Shown: piece after piece, positions 15,343 to 24,049 of the stretch | How positions within the stretch are numbered: position 1 is the first letter of the stretch | How the letters are laid out: each line of letters starts with the position of its first letter | Assembly (NCBI GenBank): GCA_963851385.1 | Contig: CAWKPE010000023.1 | Span: 1 to 41,304 of the forward strand | Direction: 5' to 3' | Length of the DNA stretch: 41,304 nt | From: CAWEFA01 sp963851385 | GTDB lineage: Bacteria; Bacteroidota; Bacteroidia; Bacteroidales; DTGW01 | The notes under the pieces: generated by a model | Seen by the model: the letters and a program-made list of their open reading frames with translations, nothing else | The model's database searches: none | Told to the model about the DNA's origin: nothing | Program-made: the position numbers and the translations under genes

Positions 15343-16443
15343 TTACTTTCTTATTTTTTCAAAATAATAAGTCAATAATATTCTTGCTGCTTCAAAACTG
15401 CTGATTCTACCTGCAAGTACGTCTTTTTCAATGGAAGCAAGTTTATGTTTGACTAAATTATTTTTATAGAAATTGTCACCTAAATTCTCCCTGATTGTTT
15501 GGTGCATCCAATATTTGGCTTGTTCGATACGATGCTTATTATAATAACCATTGCTTTGTGTTAAATTGATATATTCTATTATAGTTTCCCAAATATTATT
15601 AATGCCTTGATTGTAATGTGCAGAACAGGTTAATACTTTTGGAACCCATCCGGAATCAGATGGCGGGAAAAGATGTAATGCATTTTGGAATTCTGTTTTA
15701 GCACGATTAGCTTTTTCAACATTGTTATTATCGGATTTTGTAATAGCAATAACATCTGCCATTTCCATGATTCCTCGTTTTATTCCCTGGAGTTCATCAC
15801 CTGCTCCAGCGAGCATAAGTAATAAAAAGAAGTCTACCATGGAATGAACAGCAACTTCCGATTGACCCACTCCAACAGTTTCAATGAATATTGTATCAAA
15901 TCCGGCAGCTTCACACAGGTAAATTGTCTCGCGAGTTTTACGTGCTACACCACCCAAAGAACCTGCAGATGGAGAAGGTCTGATAAATGCATTTGGATGG
16001 ATGGCTAATTTTTCCATTCTTGTTTTATCACCAAGAATACTGCCACCTGAACGTTCACTACTTGGGTCAATTGCTAACACAGCCAATTTATGTCCTTGCA
16101 ATGTTAATAAAATTCCGAGCACCTCAATAAATGAACTTTTACCAACTCCAGGAACTCCGGTAATACCAATTCGTATTGATTTACCAGTGTAAGCAAGGCA
16201 TCTTTCAATAATTTGCTGTGCGATGTCATGATGCCTGGGTAAAGAACTTTCTATAAGCGTAATAGCCTGGCTGAGAATAGTTCGGTTTTGCGATAGTATT
16301 CCCTGGACATATTCTTCAACGTTTAATTTTTTCCTGCGTTTCGATTTATATTTGATAACTGATTCATGGCTGATAGCAGATGGCTGAGGTATACCTTCAT
16401 TTACAGACAAAGCACTTTTGAATTCTTTAGGTTTGATTGTCAT
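15343..16443 (-). CDS. meaB: MeaB/ArgK-type G-protein chaperone
   Basis: A 366-residue SIMIBI-class GTPase of the family that protects methylmalonyl-CoA mutase and gates its adenosylcobalamin loading. The P-loop GITGVPGVGKSSF is at about residues 93-105, followed by LAVLAIDPSSERSGGSILGD, the switch region IETVGVGQSEVAV, and KSDNNN as the guanine motif. An N-terminal helical segment and a C-terminal dimerisation arm are present. The mutase genes (mutA/mutB) are not in the window. Many Bacteroidota use this mutase for succinate-propionate metabolism, so that role is likely but not shown here. Confidence 0.92.
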   Translation of the reverse strand: MTIKPKEFKSALSVNEGIPQPSAISHESVIKYKSKRRKKLNVEEYVQGILSQNRTILSQAITLIESSLPRHHDIAQQIIERCLAYTGKSIRIGITGVPGVGKSSFIEVLGILLTLQGHKLAVLAIDPSSERSGGSILGDKTRMEKLAIHPNAFIRPSPSAGSLGGVARKTRETIYLCEAAGFDTIFIETVGVGQSEVAVHSMVDFFLLLMLAGAGDELQGIKRGIMEMADVIAITKSDNNNVEKANRAKTEFQNALHLFPPSDSGWVPKVLTCSAHYNQGINNIWETIIEYINLTQSNGYYNKHRIEQAKYWMHQTIRENLGDNFYKNNLVKHKLASIEKDVLAGRISSFEAARILLTYYFEKIRK

Positions 16444-16547
16444 AATCTCGTTGCAAATATTTTACTAAGGTAACCTTAACCAGCCAGAGAAGTATACAGT
16501 ATTTTTAATAAAAATCCGAATAATAAATAAAAAAAATTGGTTTGGTT

Positions 16548-17636
16548 TTATTTTATGTTCCCGGAAATTTTTACAATAACTTCAGGATTTGAAGGATCGT
16601 TTGTAATTATCGTAACTTGTTTATCCTGGTGACCATTTCTACCCGTTGAATTGAAAATTATTCTAACAGTATCTAATTCACCTGGTTTTATAATATTAGT
16701 TTTAAGATTTGCTATTGTGCAGCCACAGCTAGGACTGGATTTTCTAATTATTAAATTGCTTTTACCATCATTTTTAAATGCAAAATCATGTATGACTTTC
16801 TCACCTGATTTTGCCGTTCCAAAATCAAAATTTGTATTCTCGAATAAAATTTTGGGCGCATTCATTCTTTGTTCTTTGCTAAGCTTAGAAAAGTCCTCTT
16901 TGATGTACGCGAAAACAGAAAGTTTTCTTTCGGAAGGCTTTGCATTATCATTGATATTTAAAGTTATGTAGTCTTTAACATGTCCCCAATCATTTTTTGC
17001 AACAGCCTCATATTCAATTTGAATAATAGCTTTCCCTTTAGGTTTTATTACTTCAGGCATTATTTTGATTTTAATGTGTTTAGGAACTCCTGGAAAGGCT
17101 ACTTTTAATGGTTTGTCAGTGCTATTATAAACTTCCATTGATTGAGTGGCAATTTTATTCATCGAGATAGTGCCTAAATCAAATTCAAACTTTTTGAATC
17201 TAAGTCCATCTAAATTATTTGGAAACATATCTTCAATTGAAGGAGGTTTAGGTATAATATCTCCTTTTATATATAAGACCTGAGATTCGGGTTCAGCATT
17301 TGAAGTAATTGTGATTTGCTTCTCAAATTTCCCAGACTTACCTTGGGGATTAAATGATACATTTATAAATCCTTTTGCACCAGGCAAAACAGGATCTTTT
17401 GAATAATTTGGAGTTGTGCAACCGCAAGATGCTGTAACATTTTTTAAAATCAGAGGAGTACCTCCTGTATTGGTAAAGATAAACTGGCAATTGACAATTC
17501 CGTCAGCCTCTTTAATTATTCCAAAATCATGAATTTCAGAATCGAAAGATGCAGACGGATTTTGTTGTTGGGCAAAAATAAATGTAGTTCCCGCGTAAAT
17601 TGTTAGCAAAACAATTGAAACAAACCTTTTTTTCAT
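16548..17636 (-). CDS. DUF1573 protein with two HYDIN-like domains
   Basis: A 362-residue exported protein from ATG 17636; ten in-frame codons upstream are probably leader. The signal peptide is KKRFVSIVLLTIYAGTTFIFA, probably cut before QQQ. Two DUF1573 (Ig-like) domains follow, one near residues 25-130 (FDSEIHDFGIIKEADGI through ITSNAEPESQVLYIKGD) and one at the C-terminus (LFENTNFDFGTAKSGE through ITNDPSNPEVIVKISG). Each has the hallmark SCGCT motif. The middle part has a more diverged domain of the same kind. Such proteins are abundant in Bacteroidota envelopes; their function is not established. Single gene. Confidence 0.85.
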   Translation of the reverse strand: MKKRFVSIVLLTIYAGTTFIFAQQQNPSASFDSEIHDFGIIKEADGIVNCQFIFTNTGGTPLILKNVTASCGCTTPNYSKDPVLPGAKGFINVSFNPQGKSGKFEKQITITSNAEPESQVLYIKGDIIPKPPSIEDMFPNNLDGLRFKKFEFDLGTISMNKIATQSMEVYNSTDKPLKVAFPGVPKHIKIKIMPEVIKPKGKAIIQIEYEAVAKNDWGHVKDYITLNINDNAKPSERKLSVFAYIKEDFSKLSKEQRMNAPKILFENTNFDFGTAKSGEKVIHDFAFKNDGKSNLIIRKSSPSCGCTIANLKTNIIKPGELDTVRIIFNSTGRNGHQDKQVTIITNDPSNPEVIVKISGNIK

Positions 17637-17948
17637 AATTATTAATTTTGTCAAATCAGCAATCATAGTTTTTAATATAATGTTTACTTAATGAATTTAC
17701 ACGAGCAAAATTAGGATTTATTGTGAAAAATACGGATTTTTGAATTGCATAATTTTTATTTCAGTTTATTTTTTACATTTATAATGATAGTTAAAGTACT
17801 TATGAGGTAAGCATTTTAGAAATTTTGAATATACAAAATCTTTAAGCTGTCGTTAATAAAGATTAAATTATCCAATTCTTTAGCGTTTATAATTGTTTTG
17901 AATAAAAAAAGCAATTACAAAAATTAGCATTTGAAAATAAATGAGTAT

Positions 17949-18317
17949 ATGACTGTCAATCAAATTATATTATTATTACTTACTGGCACTCTGGCTGGAT
18001 TTGTTTCTGGAGCAATGGGAGTAGGTGGCGCTATTATAATAGTTCCATTCCTTGTATTTTTTCTGGGCCTGACTCAGCATGAAGCTCAAGGAACAAGCTT
18101 GGCTGTATTGTTATTGCCTATTGGAATCTTGGCTGTTATTAATTACGCAAAAAACGGACTGGTTAATTATAAATTTGCAGCTGTTCTTATAGTTGCTTTT
18201 ATAATTGGAAGTTATCTGGGTTCTATCCTGGCAATTAATGTTCCGGATAAAATTATGCAAAAATCTTTTGCATTGTTACTTATAATTGTAGGAATAAAAA
18301 TGTTATTTGGAAAATGA
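17949..18317 (+). CDS. Half-size TauE/SafE family membrane protein
   Basis: A 122-residue protein from ATG 17949 with about four transmembrane segments. The N-terminal signature AGFVSGAMGVGGAIIIVPFL and HEAQGTSLAVLLLPIG is that of TauE/SafE permeases, which move sulfite, sulfoacetate or other organosulfur anions. Full-length members have two such halves (about 250 residues), so this one presumably dimerises. No remnant of a second half follows the stop, and half-size members occur in this phylum, so I regard it as complete. The substrate is unknown. It precedes the ferredoxin gene by 125 bases, with a separate -7 element between them. Confidence 0.8.
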   Translation: MTVNQIILLLLTGTLAGFVSGAMGVGGAIIIVPFLVFFLGLTQHEAQGTSLAVLLLPIGILAVINYAKNGLVNYKFAAVLIVAFIIGSYLGSILAINVPDKIMQKSFALLLIIVGIKMLFGK

Positions 18318-18394
18318 CCTAATTAGATATTAGAACTTGAAACAAGTTTAAAAATATTTTGTTATTATTTACTTTCAAATTTGCAATTAGAAAG

Positions 18395-18402
18395 TAAATT
18401 TG
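18395..18402 (+). promoter_or_regulatory. Promoter -7 element for ferredoxin
   Basis: TAAATTTG followed by CAG is a perfect TAnnTTTG, predicting a start near 18410 and a leader of about 33 bases. The -33 position has no TTG. Confidence 0.45.
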
Positions 18403-18442
18403 CAGTTTAATAAAAATTCTGGTTTAATTAAAATTATTTACA

Positions 18443-18610
18443 ATGGCTTATAAAATTTCAAATGATTGTACAGCATGTGGTGCATGCATCAGCGAATGTC
18501 CTGTTGAAGCAATATCCGAAGGTGATATCTATAAAATAGATCCTGAAGTTTGCACTGATTGTGCTGCTTGCGCAGATGTTTGCCCAGTTGAAGCTATACA
18601 TCCAGCTTAA
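18443..18610 (+). CDS. 2[4Fe-4S] ferredoxin
   Basis: A 55-residue clostridial-type ferredoxin. Cysteines at 9, 12, 15 and 19 (CTACGACISECP) and at 37, 40, 43 and 47 (CTDCAACADVCP) form two CxxCxxCxxxCP motifs, each binding one [4Fe-4S] cluster with the usual swap of the last cysteine. The two halves are internal repeats (ECPVEAIS and VCPVEAIH). It is a small soluble low-potential electron carrier, plausibly serving pyruvate or 2-oxoacid oxidoreductases, hydrogenase or Rnf, none of which lie here. Its own promoter element and a strong terminator make it monocistronic. It suggests anaerobic metabolism. Confidence 0.95.
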   Translation: MAYKISNDCTACGACISECPVEAISEGDIYKIDPEVCTDCAACADVCPVEAIHPA

Positions 18611-18634
18611 GTTTAAATTAAACTCAAAAAAATG

Positions 18635-18659
18635 CCCCGCTTGCCTATTGCCTGCGGGG
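18635..18659. terminator. Bidirectional terminator between ferredoxin and gldB
   Basis: CCCCGC (18635-18640) and GCGGGG (18654-18659) form a GC-rich stem, with A-rich sequence before and TTTATTATTATT after. It lies between the convergent ferredoxin and gldB genes and can serve both. Confidence 0.8.
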
Positions 18660-18669
18660 TTTATTATTA

Positions 18670-19686
18670 TTAGGGTTTATATTTAGAAAGTCTAAGTATT
18701 TTCAGATAATCATTGTCTTTCATTAATTCCTGTAAATTCAGATTTGGACAGTGTTTCATGAATTCATTAATTATTTGAAAGCTTAACCAAACAGCTGCTC
18801 TGGCAGGAGAGTTTCTGCCGAAATCTTTAGTATACGGACCTTCGTTTACAAATTTGTCAATAGTTAAATAATCAGTTTTAAATAATATTTTATTTTCTAC
18901 CAGGTAAGCCCACATCTTTTCTTCATTCTTAGTACACCATTCAAGATGATGCAAACTCATCCCGGTAATTATTGAATCAGGTTCAAACGGCATTAACATT
19001 TTGGTAACATACATAACTTTTCCTAGGTAAATCATATTAGCCAAAAGATTATTTGCCGAATCACTCATTGGGAACTGAGTTAATACCCATGCTTTGGCGC
19101 AATCTACAGGTATCCTTTCTTTGTACATATTGTATTTCATGTAATTATTAATTCCTAATCGATCATAAAAAGCACAGTCTGAACCTAAAAATTTATCTAA
19201 TGCTATACCTAAAATAGTATCTGTAGTAACTATTGACTGGTTAAAACCTGAAATGTAGGTTATAACTATAGGAAGAGGAAGATTAGGAAAGTAATACTTA
19301 AAATACCTGAAAGCATCTGTAATTTTTAATTTGAGTGTATCAATATTATTAAAAGTTTTATTCACTGCCTTATAAACCTGATTCATGTTATAATCTGTTA
19401 TAAAAGCTTTTAATAGTCCGGGGTAAGAAGGATTTTCGTAATCTCCAATTTTTATGATCTTGTAATTGAAAATATCAAAAAATTCACCATATTTATTTTT
19501 GATAAATTGAATACTGTCAGATATTTTTTCATAATCCAAATTAAACAAATCTTGTTCAAACCGGTAAAACTTAAGATCAACTTTTACTTTTCTGATATCA
19601 GGAATTTGCTGCTTTCTATTGCAACCTGAAATTAACATGCCAATTATGATCAATATACAAAGGAGACAACGGGATTTTTTCAACAT
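18670..19686 (-). CDS. gldB: Gliding-motility-type lipoprotein GldB
   Basis: A 338-residue lipoprotein. The signal peptide LLCILIIIGMLISGC has a clean lipobox with the acylated Cys at residue 22. The body matches GldB, a predicted zincin-like (DUF2268-related) family: RFEQDLF near the N-terminus, LPLPIVITYISGFN and the strong C-terminal block MSLHHLEWCTKNEEKMWAYLVE, followed by RAAVWLSFQIINEFMK. GldB is needed for gliding in Flavobacterium but also occurs in non-motile Bacteroidota, so gliding cannot be claimed. Placement near nadE is a recurring arrangement in the phylum. It is convergent with ferredoxin. Confidence 0.85.
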   Translation of the reverse strand: MLKKSRCLLCILIIIGMLISGCNRKQQIPDIRKVKVDLKFYRFEQDLFNLDYEKISDSIQFIKNKYGEFFDIFNYKIIKIGDYENPSYPGLLKAFITDYNMNQVYKAVNKTFNNIDTLKLKITDAFRYFKYYFPNLPLPIVITYISGFNQSIVTTDTILGIALDKFLGSDCAFYDRLGINNYMKYNMYKERIPVDCAKAWVLTQFPMSDSANNLLANMIYLGKVMYVTKMLMPFEPDSIITGMSLHHLEWCTKNEEKMWAYLVENKILFKTDYLTIDKFVNEGPYTKDFGRNSPARAAVWLSFQIINEFMKHCPNLNLQELMKDNDYLKILRLSKYKP

Positions 19687-19881
19687 AACGTAAAAAGTTT
19701 TTTATGATATTGTAAATGATAACCAAATACAAACTTATAAAAAGCAAATGACATTAAAATTATTAACAATTGTTTCTTATTCTTTGGTAATTTCATCTCA
19801 AATATTACTTTTTACTATGTTAAGAAGTGCTAATAACTTGTGAATTATTCGTTTCTTTTTTATCCTGTTAAACTTTGAAGA

Positions 19882-19903
19882 TTACATTACTTTTGTAATG
19901 TAA
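19882..19903 (+). promoter_or_regulatory. Palindrome overlapping -7 element before the barrel protein/nadE
   Basis: TTACATTAC and GTAATGTAA are perfect 9-bp inverted arms around TTTT. TACTTTTG (19888-19895), a perfect -7 element, lies inside it. It ends 11 bases before ATG 19915. A repressor bound here would block the promoter; alternatively it forms a start-proximal hairpin. No -33 TTG is seen. Confidence 0.5.
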
Positions 19904-19914
19904 AACCAACGTCT

Positions 19915-20580
19915 ATGCGAAAAAGTATACTAATATCAATTATTCTTTTTGCAAATATAATTGCAGTTTGCGCGCAACAAAGAATTCGTTTCAGCGTGTT
20001 CGCAAATCCCTGTATTAACTGGTTGTCAAGTGATGTAAAAACCATTCAAAGTGATGGTGCTTCATTTGGTTTTGATGCTGGCTTAACTATGGATAAATTT
20101 TTTGCAGAAAACTATGCATTCTCAACTGGCATTTCCATAAGCTCGCTTGGAGGAAATTTAAGGTATGATAATAAAACAATATTTAGAACAAGTAGTGGAG
20201 ACACTGCAGTTCCTGCCGGCACATCAGTAAAATATAAACTTCAATATATTACTATACCTTTTGGATTAAAGTTTAAAACTAACCAGATTGGTTATTTTAC
20301 ATATTTTGCACATTTGGGTTTTACTTTGCAAGCTAATATAAAAGCTACCGGAACTTCAAATGACGCATCGCAAACACTCGATAATGATAATATTAGCGAA
20401 GAAATTGGTTTTTTTAACCTTGGTTATCATATAGGTGCCGGTGCTGAATATTCAATAGGAGGCAATACTGCCTTAATTTTCGGAATCACTTATACAAACG
20501 GGTTTGTAGATATTACAAAAAATCCTGATGACAAAATTACTACGTCCAGTTTTGCATTTAGACTGGGAGTACTCTTTTAA
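19915..20580 (+). CDS. Outer-membrane beta-barrel protein (PorT-like)
   Basis: A 221-residue exported protein. The signal peptide KSILISIILFANIIAVCA is probably cut before QQ. The body alternates short amphipathic strands and turns (FSTGISISSLGGNLRY, LQYITIPFGLKFK, FFNLGYHIGAGAEY, ALIFGITYTNGFVD) and ends in FAFRLGVLF, the terminal aromatic expected for insertion by BamA. It fits the PorT/OmpW-like eight-stranded barrel group common in Bacteroidota. PorT proper takes part in type IX secretion, but this similarity is only at superfamily level. nadE follows 12 bases later, so the two are cotranscribed. Confidence 0.8.
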   Translation: MRKSILISIILFANIIAVCAQQRIRFSVFANPCINWLSSDVKTIQSDGASFGFDAGLTMDKFFAENYAFSTGISISSLGGNLRYDNKTIFRTSSGDTAVPAGTSVKYKLQYITIPFGLKFKTNQIGYFTYFAHLGFTLQANIKATGTSNDASQTLDNDNISEEIGFFNLGYHIGAGAEYSIGGNTALIFGITYTNGFVDITKNPDDKITTSSFAFRLGVLF

Positions 20581-20592
20581 TAACTAGATAAT

Positions 20593-21618
20593 ATGCGATT
20601 AGCGCTTGCTCAACTGAATTTCATAATTGGCAACTTTGAATATAATTATAATAAAATTGCAGAAGCTGTTAGTAAAGCAAAGTCTGAAAAAGTTGACATA
20701 ATTATTTTCTCAGAGTTGGCCATTTGTGGATATCCTCCTCATGATCTGCTCGAACAGAAAGCATTTATCGAAAAGTGTGAACATTGGATGAACCAGGTAG
20801 CATTATTATGTGATAATATTGGCGCAATTGTTGGCGGGCCAAGCATTAATCCAAATTCTCAGGGAAAGATACTTTATAATACCGCATTTTTCATATTTGA
20901 CAAGAAAATACAAAGCAAACATCATAAGGCTTTACTGCCAACTTATGATATTTTTGACGAGTACCGTTATTTTGAACCTGGTAATAAATTTGACCTTGTT
21001 TCGTTCAAAGGCAAGAAAATTGCTATTACAATATGTGAAGATTTATGGGATGATCCACCAGTTGAAAATCCATTTGGGCATAATCGGCTCTATACCGTGT
21101 CACCAATGAATCAGCTTTCTGCCAAAAAACCAGATTTTGTGATTAATATAGCAGCTTCTCCTTTTGCTTATAATAAAATAAAAATTAAGCAGGAAATCTT
21201 TACTGCTCATGCTGCAAAGCACAATTTGCCCCTGTTTTATGTAAATCAGGTCGGAGCTCATACTGATCTTATTTTCGACGGAGGTTCATTGGTTGTTGAT
21301 GCGAAAGGGAATGTTGCAGACTCGTTAAAACTTTTTCAGGAAGATTTTCGTGTTTTTGAATTGGATAATCTTATCAAATCTAAAGAAATTTCTATTTATA
21401 AACCTGAAATTGAAAAAATACATGACGCACTTGTTTTAGGTATAAAAGATTACTTTGTCAAAACAGGTTTGAAAAATGCCATTATAGGACTTTCAGGAGG
21501 CATTGACTCTGCCGTGACTCTTACATTAGCTGTAAAAGCTTTAAATAATAAAAATGTTCGTGTTCTGCTTATGCCTTCGAAAGTATTCTTCAGAACATTC
21601 AGTAAAGGATGCCGTTGA
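20593..21618 (+). CDS. nadE: NAD+ synthetase (glutamine-dependent), N-terminal part, frameshifted
   Basis: Makes NAD from deamido-NAD, ATP and glutamine. The N-terminal nitrilase-like glutaminase domain (residues 1 to about 260) is complete: Glu in FSELAICGYPPHD, Lys in HKALLPTYDIFDEY and nucleophile Cys in ITICEDLWDD. The synthetase P-loop GLSGGIDSAVTL follows near residue 300. The frame then leaves the family sequence after VLLMPSK and ends at 21618 with an unrelated tail. Removing one base at 21580-21583 (AAAG) joins it to the next frame as MPSKYSSEHS, the expected sequence. The joined gene (20593-22240) would be 548 residues, normal for the family. Confidence 0.9.
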   Translation: MRLALAQLNFIIGNFEYNYNKIAEAVSKAKSEKVDIIIFSELAICGYPPHDLLEQKAFIEKCEHWMNQVALLCDNIGAIVGGPSINPNSQGKILYNTAFFIFDKKIQSKHHKALLPTYDIFDEYRYFEPGNKFDLVSFKGKKIAITICEDLWDDPPVENPFGHNRLYTVSPMNQLSAKKPDFVINIAASPFAYNKIKIKQEIFTAHAAKHNLPLFYVNQVGAHTDLIFDGGSLVVDAKGNVADSLKLFQEDFRVFELDNLIKSKEISIYKPEIEKIHDALVLGIKDYFVKTGLKNAIIGLSGGIDSAVTLTLAVKALNNKNVRVLLMPSKVFFRTFSKGCR

Positions 21619-22240
21619 ACTTGCAGAGAATTTAAAAGTTGATTATGAAATAATATCAATTCAATCGTCTGTCGATGCAATAGTTTCGTCTTTAAAGCCA
21701 ATATTTAAAAATTTGCATGAAGACATTACTGAAGAAAACATTCAGGCTCGCACGCGGGGATTATTATTAATGGCACTTTCGAATAAATTTGGAAATATAT
21801 TACTTAATACTTCTAATAAAAGCGAAATAGCAGTTGGTTATGGAACATTATATGGTGATATGAATGGAGGTTTATCTGTTTTGGGCGATGTATATAAGAC
21901 CGATGTTTACAAATTAGCAGAATTTGTCAATAGGGATAAAGAAATTGTACCACTTAATATTATCAGGAAACCTCCTTCAGCAGAATTAAAGCCAAATCAG
22001 AAGGATACAGATTCTTTGCCCGATTATAATTTGCTTGATGCAATTTTATTTCGTTATATAGAACTACAAAAAAATTGTAATGAAATTGTCAAGGAAGGAT
22101 ATGCCGAAGATTTGGTCATTAAAGTGCTGAAAATGGTGAACTTTAATGAATATAAACGTTTCCAGACTCCTCCTATATTACGAATATCTTCAAAGGCTTT
22201 TGGTCCTGGTCGTAAAATGCCAATAGTTGCAAGGTACTAA
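21554..22240 (+). pseudogene. nadE: NAD+ synthetase, C-terminal part (downstream of frameshift)
   Basis: The authentic continuation of nadE begins at about 21584 (YSSEHSVKDAVELAENLK). The bases before that in this frame are not synthetase sequence. It carries the rest of the ATP pyrophosphatase domain: TRGLLLMALSNKFGNILLNT, SNKSEIAVGYGTLYGDMNG, the DVYKTDVYKLA helix, PSAELKPNQKDTDSLPDY, and the C-terminal PPILRISSKAFGPGRKMP. Nothing suggests decay other than the one-base shift. There is no start codon or promoter at the break, so it should not be translated separately. If the base is a sequencing error this is one intact gene. Confidence 0.85.
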
Positions 22241-22319
22241 GATTCAAAGTTTAAAATTAAAACCAGAAGATCAGCAGTTCTGAATTTCTGAAAATTTAAA
22301 ATTAGTCCTTTACTAATTC

Positions 22320-22341
22320 AGTACTTTAATATTTAAGTACT
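22320..22341. promoter_or_regulatory. 22-bp palindrome upstream of the Crp/Fnr gene
   Basis: AGTACTT and AAGTACT flank TAATATTT; the whole 22 bp is symmetric except for one mismatched pair. It lies 97 bases before ATG 22438, in the gap after nadE. It is a candidate operator, perhaps for autoregulation by the Crp/Fnr protein, but it does not match the FNR consensus TTGAT-N4-ATCAA. Confidence 0.4.
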
Positions 22342-22437
22342 TCATTTTTAAAATTTTAACCATCTTTGCTTTTCTCAACTTCACATCTTCACAATTCATA
22401 TCTTCCAAATTAATATTAGATATTTTTAGTATTTTTG

Positions 22438-23169
22438 ATGTTATCTAACATAAAATTCCAGGAAATGCATACCGGTAGTGTTGAAAAATGTAAGGATATC
22501 ATAGAAAATTCAAAATCAGTTTTCAGCGTATTAAATGCAGAAGAAAAGGAATTACTTAAGAAAGGTATTACTTGTATAGTTTATAAAAAGGGAGAAGTTA
22601 TTTTCACTGAAGGTGACAAACCAGTTGGACTTATTATCCTTGCTGAAGGGAAAGTTAAAATATTTAAAGAAGGAGTTGGTGGAAGAGAACAAATAATTCG
22701 ACTGGCAAGTCCGGTGGGTTTTATAGGTTACAGAGCATTTTTTGCTGAAGAAATTCATAATGCAACAGCAGTTGCTATTGAAGATTCGGTTACATGCTGC
22801 GTCAACTGGGATATAATGATAAAGCTCATGAGATTAAACAATAATTTATCGCTCAATATTATTAAATCCTTTGCTACAGAATTAGGCTTGTCTTATAATC
22901 GCACTGTTACTTTGACTCAGAAACACATCCGCGGGAGGTTAGCAGAATCGTTAATTTTTTTAAAGGATACTTATGGTTTTGAAAAGGATAATACTACAAT
23001 AAAGATATATCTATCTCGTGAAGATATAGCCAACCTCTCAAATATGACTACATCAAATGCTATTCGCACATTATCCAGCTTTGCTGGTGAAGGAATATTG
23101 TCTCTCGATGGAAGAAAAATAAAGATTATTGATTTAATTAGACTACAGAAAGTGAGTGAATTGGGGTAA
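22438..23169 (+). CDS. Crp/Fnr family transcriptional regulator
   Basis: A 243-residue protein from ATG 22438. The cyclic-nucleotide-binding-like beta roll spans about residues 30-145 (VYKKGEVIFTEGDKPVGLII, GREQIIRLASPVGFIGY). A dimerisation helix follows, then a winged HTH at about 170-235 (HIRGRLAESLIFLKDTYG, LSREDIANLSNMTTSNAIRTL). The cAMP-binding RxS pattern of E. coli Crp is not evident. The N-terminus lacks a four-cysteine cluster, so this is not a classical FeS Fnr. The ligand is therefore unknown. It stops four bases before the stop of a convergent glycosyltransferase gene. Confidence 0.9.
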   Translation: MLSNIKFQEMHTGSVEKCKDIIENSKSVFSVLNAEEKELLKKGITCIVYKKGEVIFTEGDKPVGLIILAEGKVKIFKEGVGGREQIIRLASPVGFIGYRAFFAEEIHNATAVAIEDSVTCCVNWDIMIKLMRLNNNLSLNIIKSFATELGLSYNRTVTLTQKHIRGRLAESLIFLKDTYGFEKDNTTIKIYLSREDIANLSNMTTSNAIRTLSSFAGEGILSLDGRKIKIIDLIRLQKVSELG

Positions 23170-23173
23170 CCTC

Positions 23174-24004
23174 TTAATTTTTCTTTACAATACCATAAGG
23201 AGTATAAGCATAATGGTTTTTCTTGGTGTCTTCAAAAATAATTTCGTTTTGTTTTGTATTTATTAAACGTTCATGATAAATATGGAATTGAATAGCTAAA
23301 TATTTTACAGTTTTTACACTCAAACCATTTAAACGTAAACGGTATTCCAAATCTGTATCTTCACCCAGGTAAGGAGAAAGATACCTTTCATCAAATCCAT
23401 TAATTGCAAGGATATCCTGTTTGTGAATTGAGAAATTGCATCCAAGTATTCCACGATCTTTGTTATTAATTTTTTTTCTTAGTTGCTTTGATTTTATATA
23501 CAAAGCATATTCAATAAAGCTGCCTTTTCCTAATAGTCTTTCAACAATCATCAATGGAATAAATAGGTTTTCAAGGAAACCTGATTTTACAAAAGATGGT
23601 TTTAAAATACGGGAAACCCGTTTACTTAAATTAACACGTCTGCCAGCCAAAACAACATTTTTTTGTCTTTCGAGATAATGTTCTTTAATAAAGTGCTTAT
23701 GAGGAATGCAATCTCCATCAATAAAAATAAGATAATCAGCCTTAGCTTTTACAATAGCGCAGTTAAATATTATATTTTTACGCCAACCAAAGTCTTCATG
23801 CCACACATGAATTATGTTCAAATTTGAAATGGCAATTATTTGTTTAATTTCATTTACAACTGCTTCTTTTGAGCCATCATCTGCAATTATTACTTCAAAT
23901 TCTTTAAAAGATTGTCTTTCAAGTCCAGCTAAAACTAATTTAAGTATATCTATTTTATTGTAAAACGAAACAATTAATGAGACTTTAGGATTGAATATTT
24001 CCAT
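23174..24004 (-). CDS. Family 2 glycosyltransferase with galactosyltransferase-type C-terminus
   Basis: A 276-residue GT-A enzyme. VSLIVSFYNKIDILKLVLAG is the nucleotide-binding start, VIIADDGS the next strand, and FIDGDCIPHKHF holds the metal-binding DGD. GFDERYLSPYLGEDTDLEYR is the acceptor and catalytic block of the Glyco_transf_7C type, with Glu-Asp as probable catalytic acids. There is no membrane segment. It is the last gene of a minus-strand unit with murF-alr, a fused glycosyltransferase and an LpxL-like acyltransferase, so LPS core or surface polysaccharide synthesis is the likely job. The 45-base gap to the acyltransferase supports cotranscription. Confidence 0.85.
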   Translation of the reverse strand: MEIFNPKVSLIVSFYNKIDILKLVLAGLERQSFKEFEVIIADDGSKEAVVNEIKQIIAISNLNIIHVWHEDFGWRKNIIFNCAIVKAKADYLIFIDGDCIPHKHFIKEHYLERQKNVVLAGRRVNLSKRVSRILKPSFVKSGFLENLFIPLMIVERLLGKGSFIEYALYIKSKQLRKKINNKDRGILGCNFSIHKQDILAINGFDERYLSPYLGEDTDLEYRLRLNGLSVKTVKYLAIQFHIYHERLINTKQNEIIFEDTKKNHYAYTPYGIVKKN

Positions 24005-24049
24005 TTCTTAATTTCTGCTATAAATTAAACTTTAGAGTAAAAATAAATT

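Noticed and set aside
16651..16971. A 106-codon plus-strand frame.
   Set aside because: Antisense to the DUF1573 gene, with no start context or family signal.
17949..18317. A truncated TauE/SafE gene.
   Set aside because: Half-size members exist, the frame ends cleanly, and no second-half sequence follows in any frame.
21577..21590. Programmed frameshifting in nadE.
   Set aside because: The shift needed is +1 at CGAAAGT, with no known slippery site, in-frame stop, stem-loop or stimulator; nadE is not known to be recoded.
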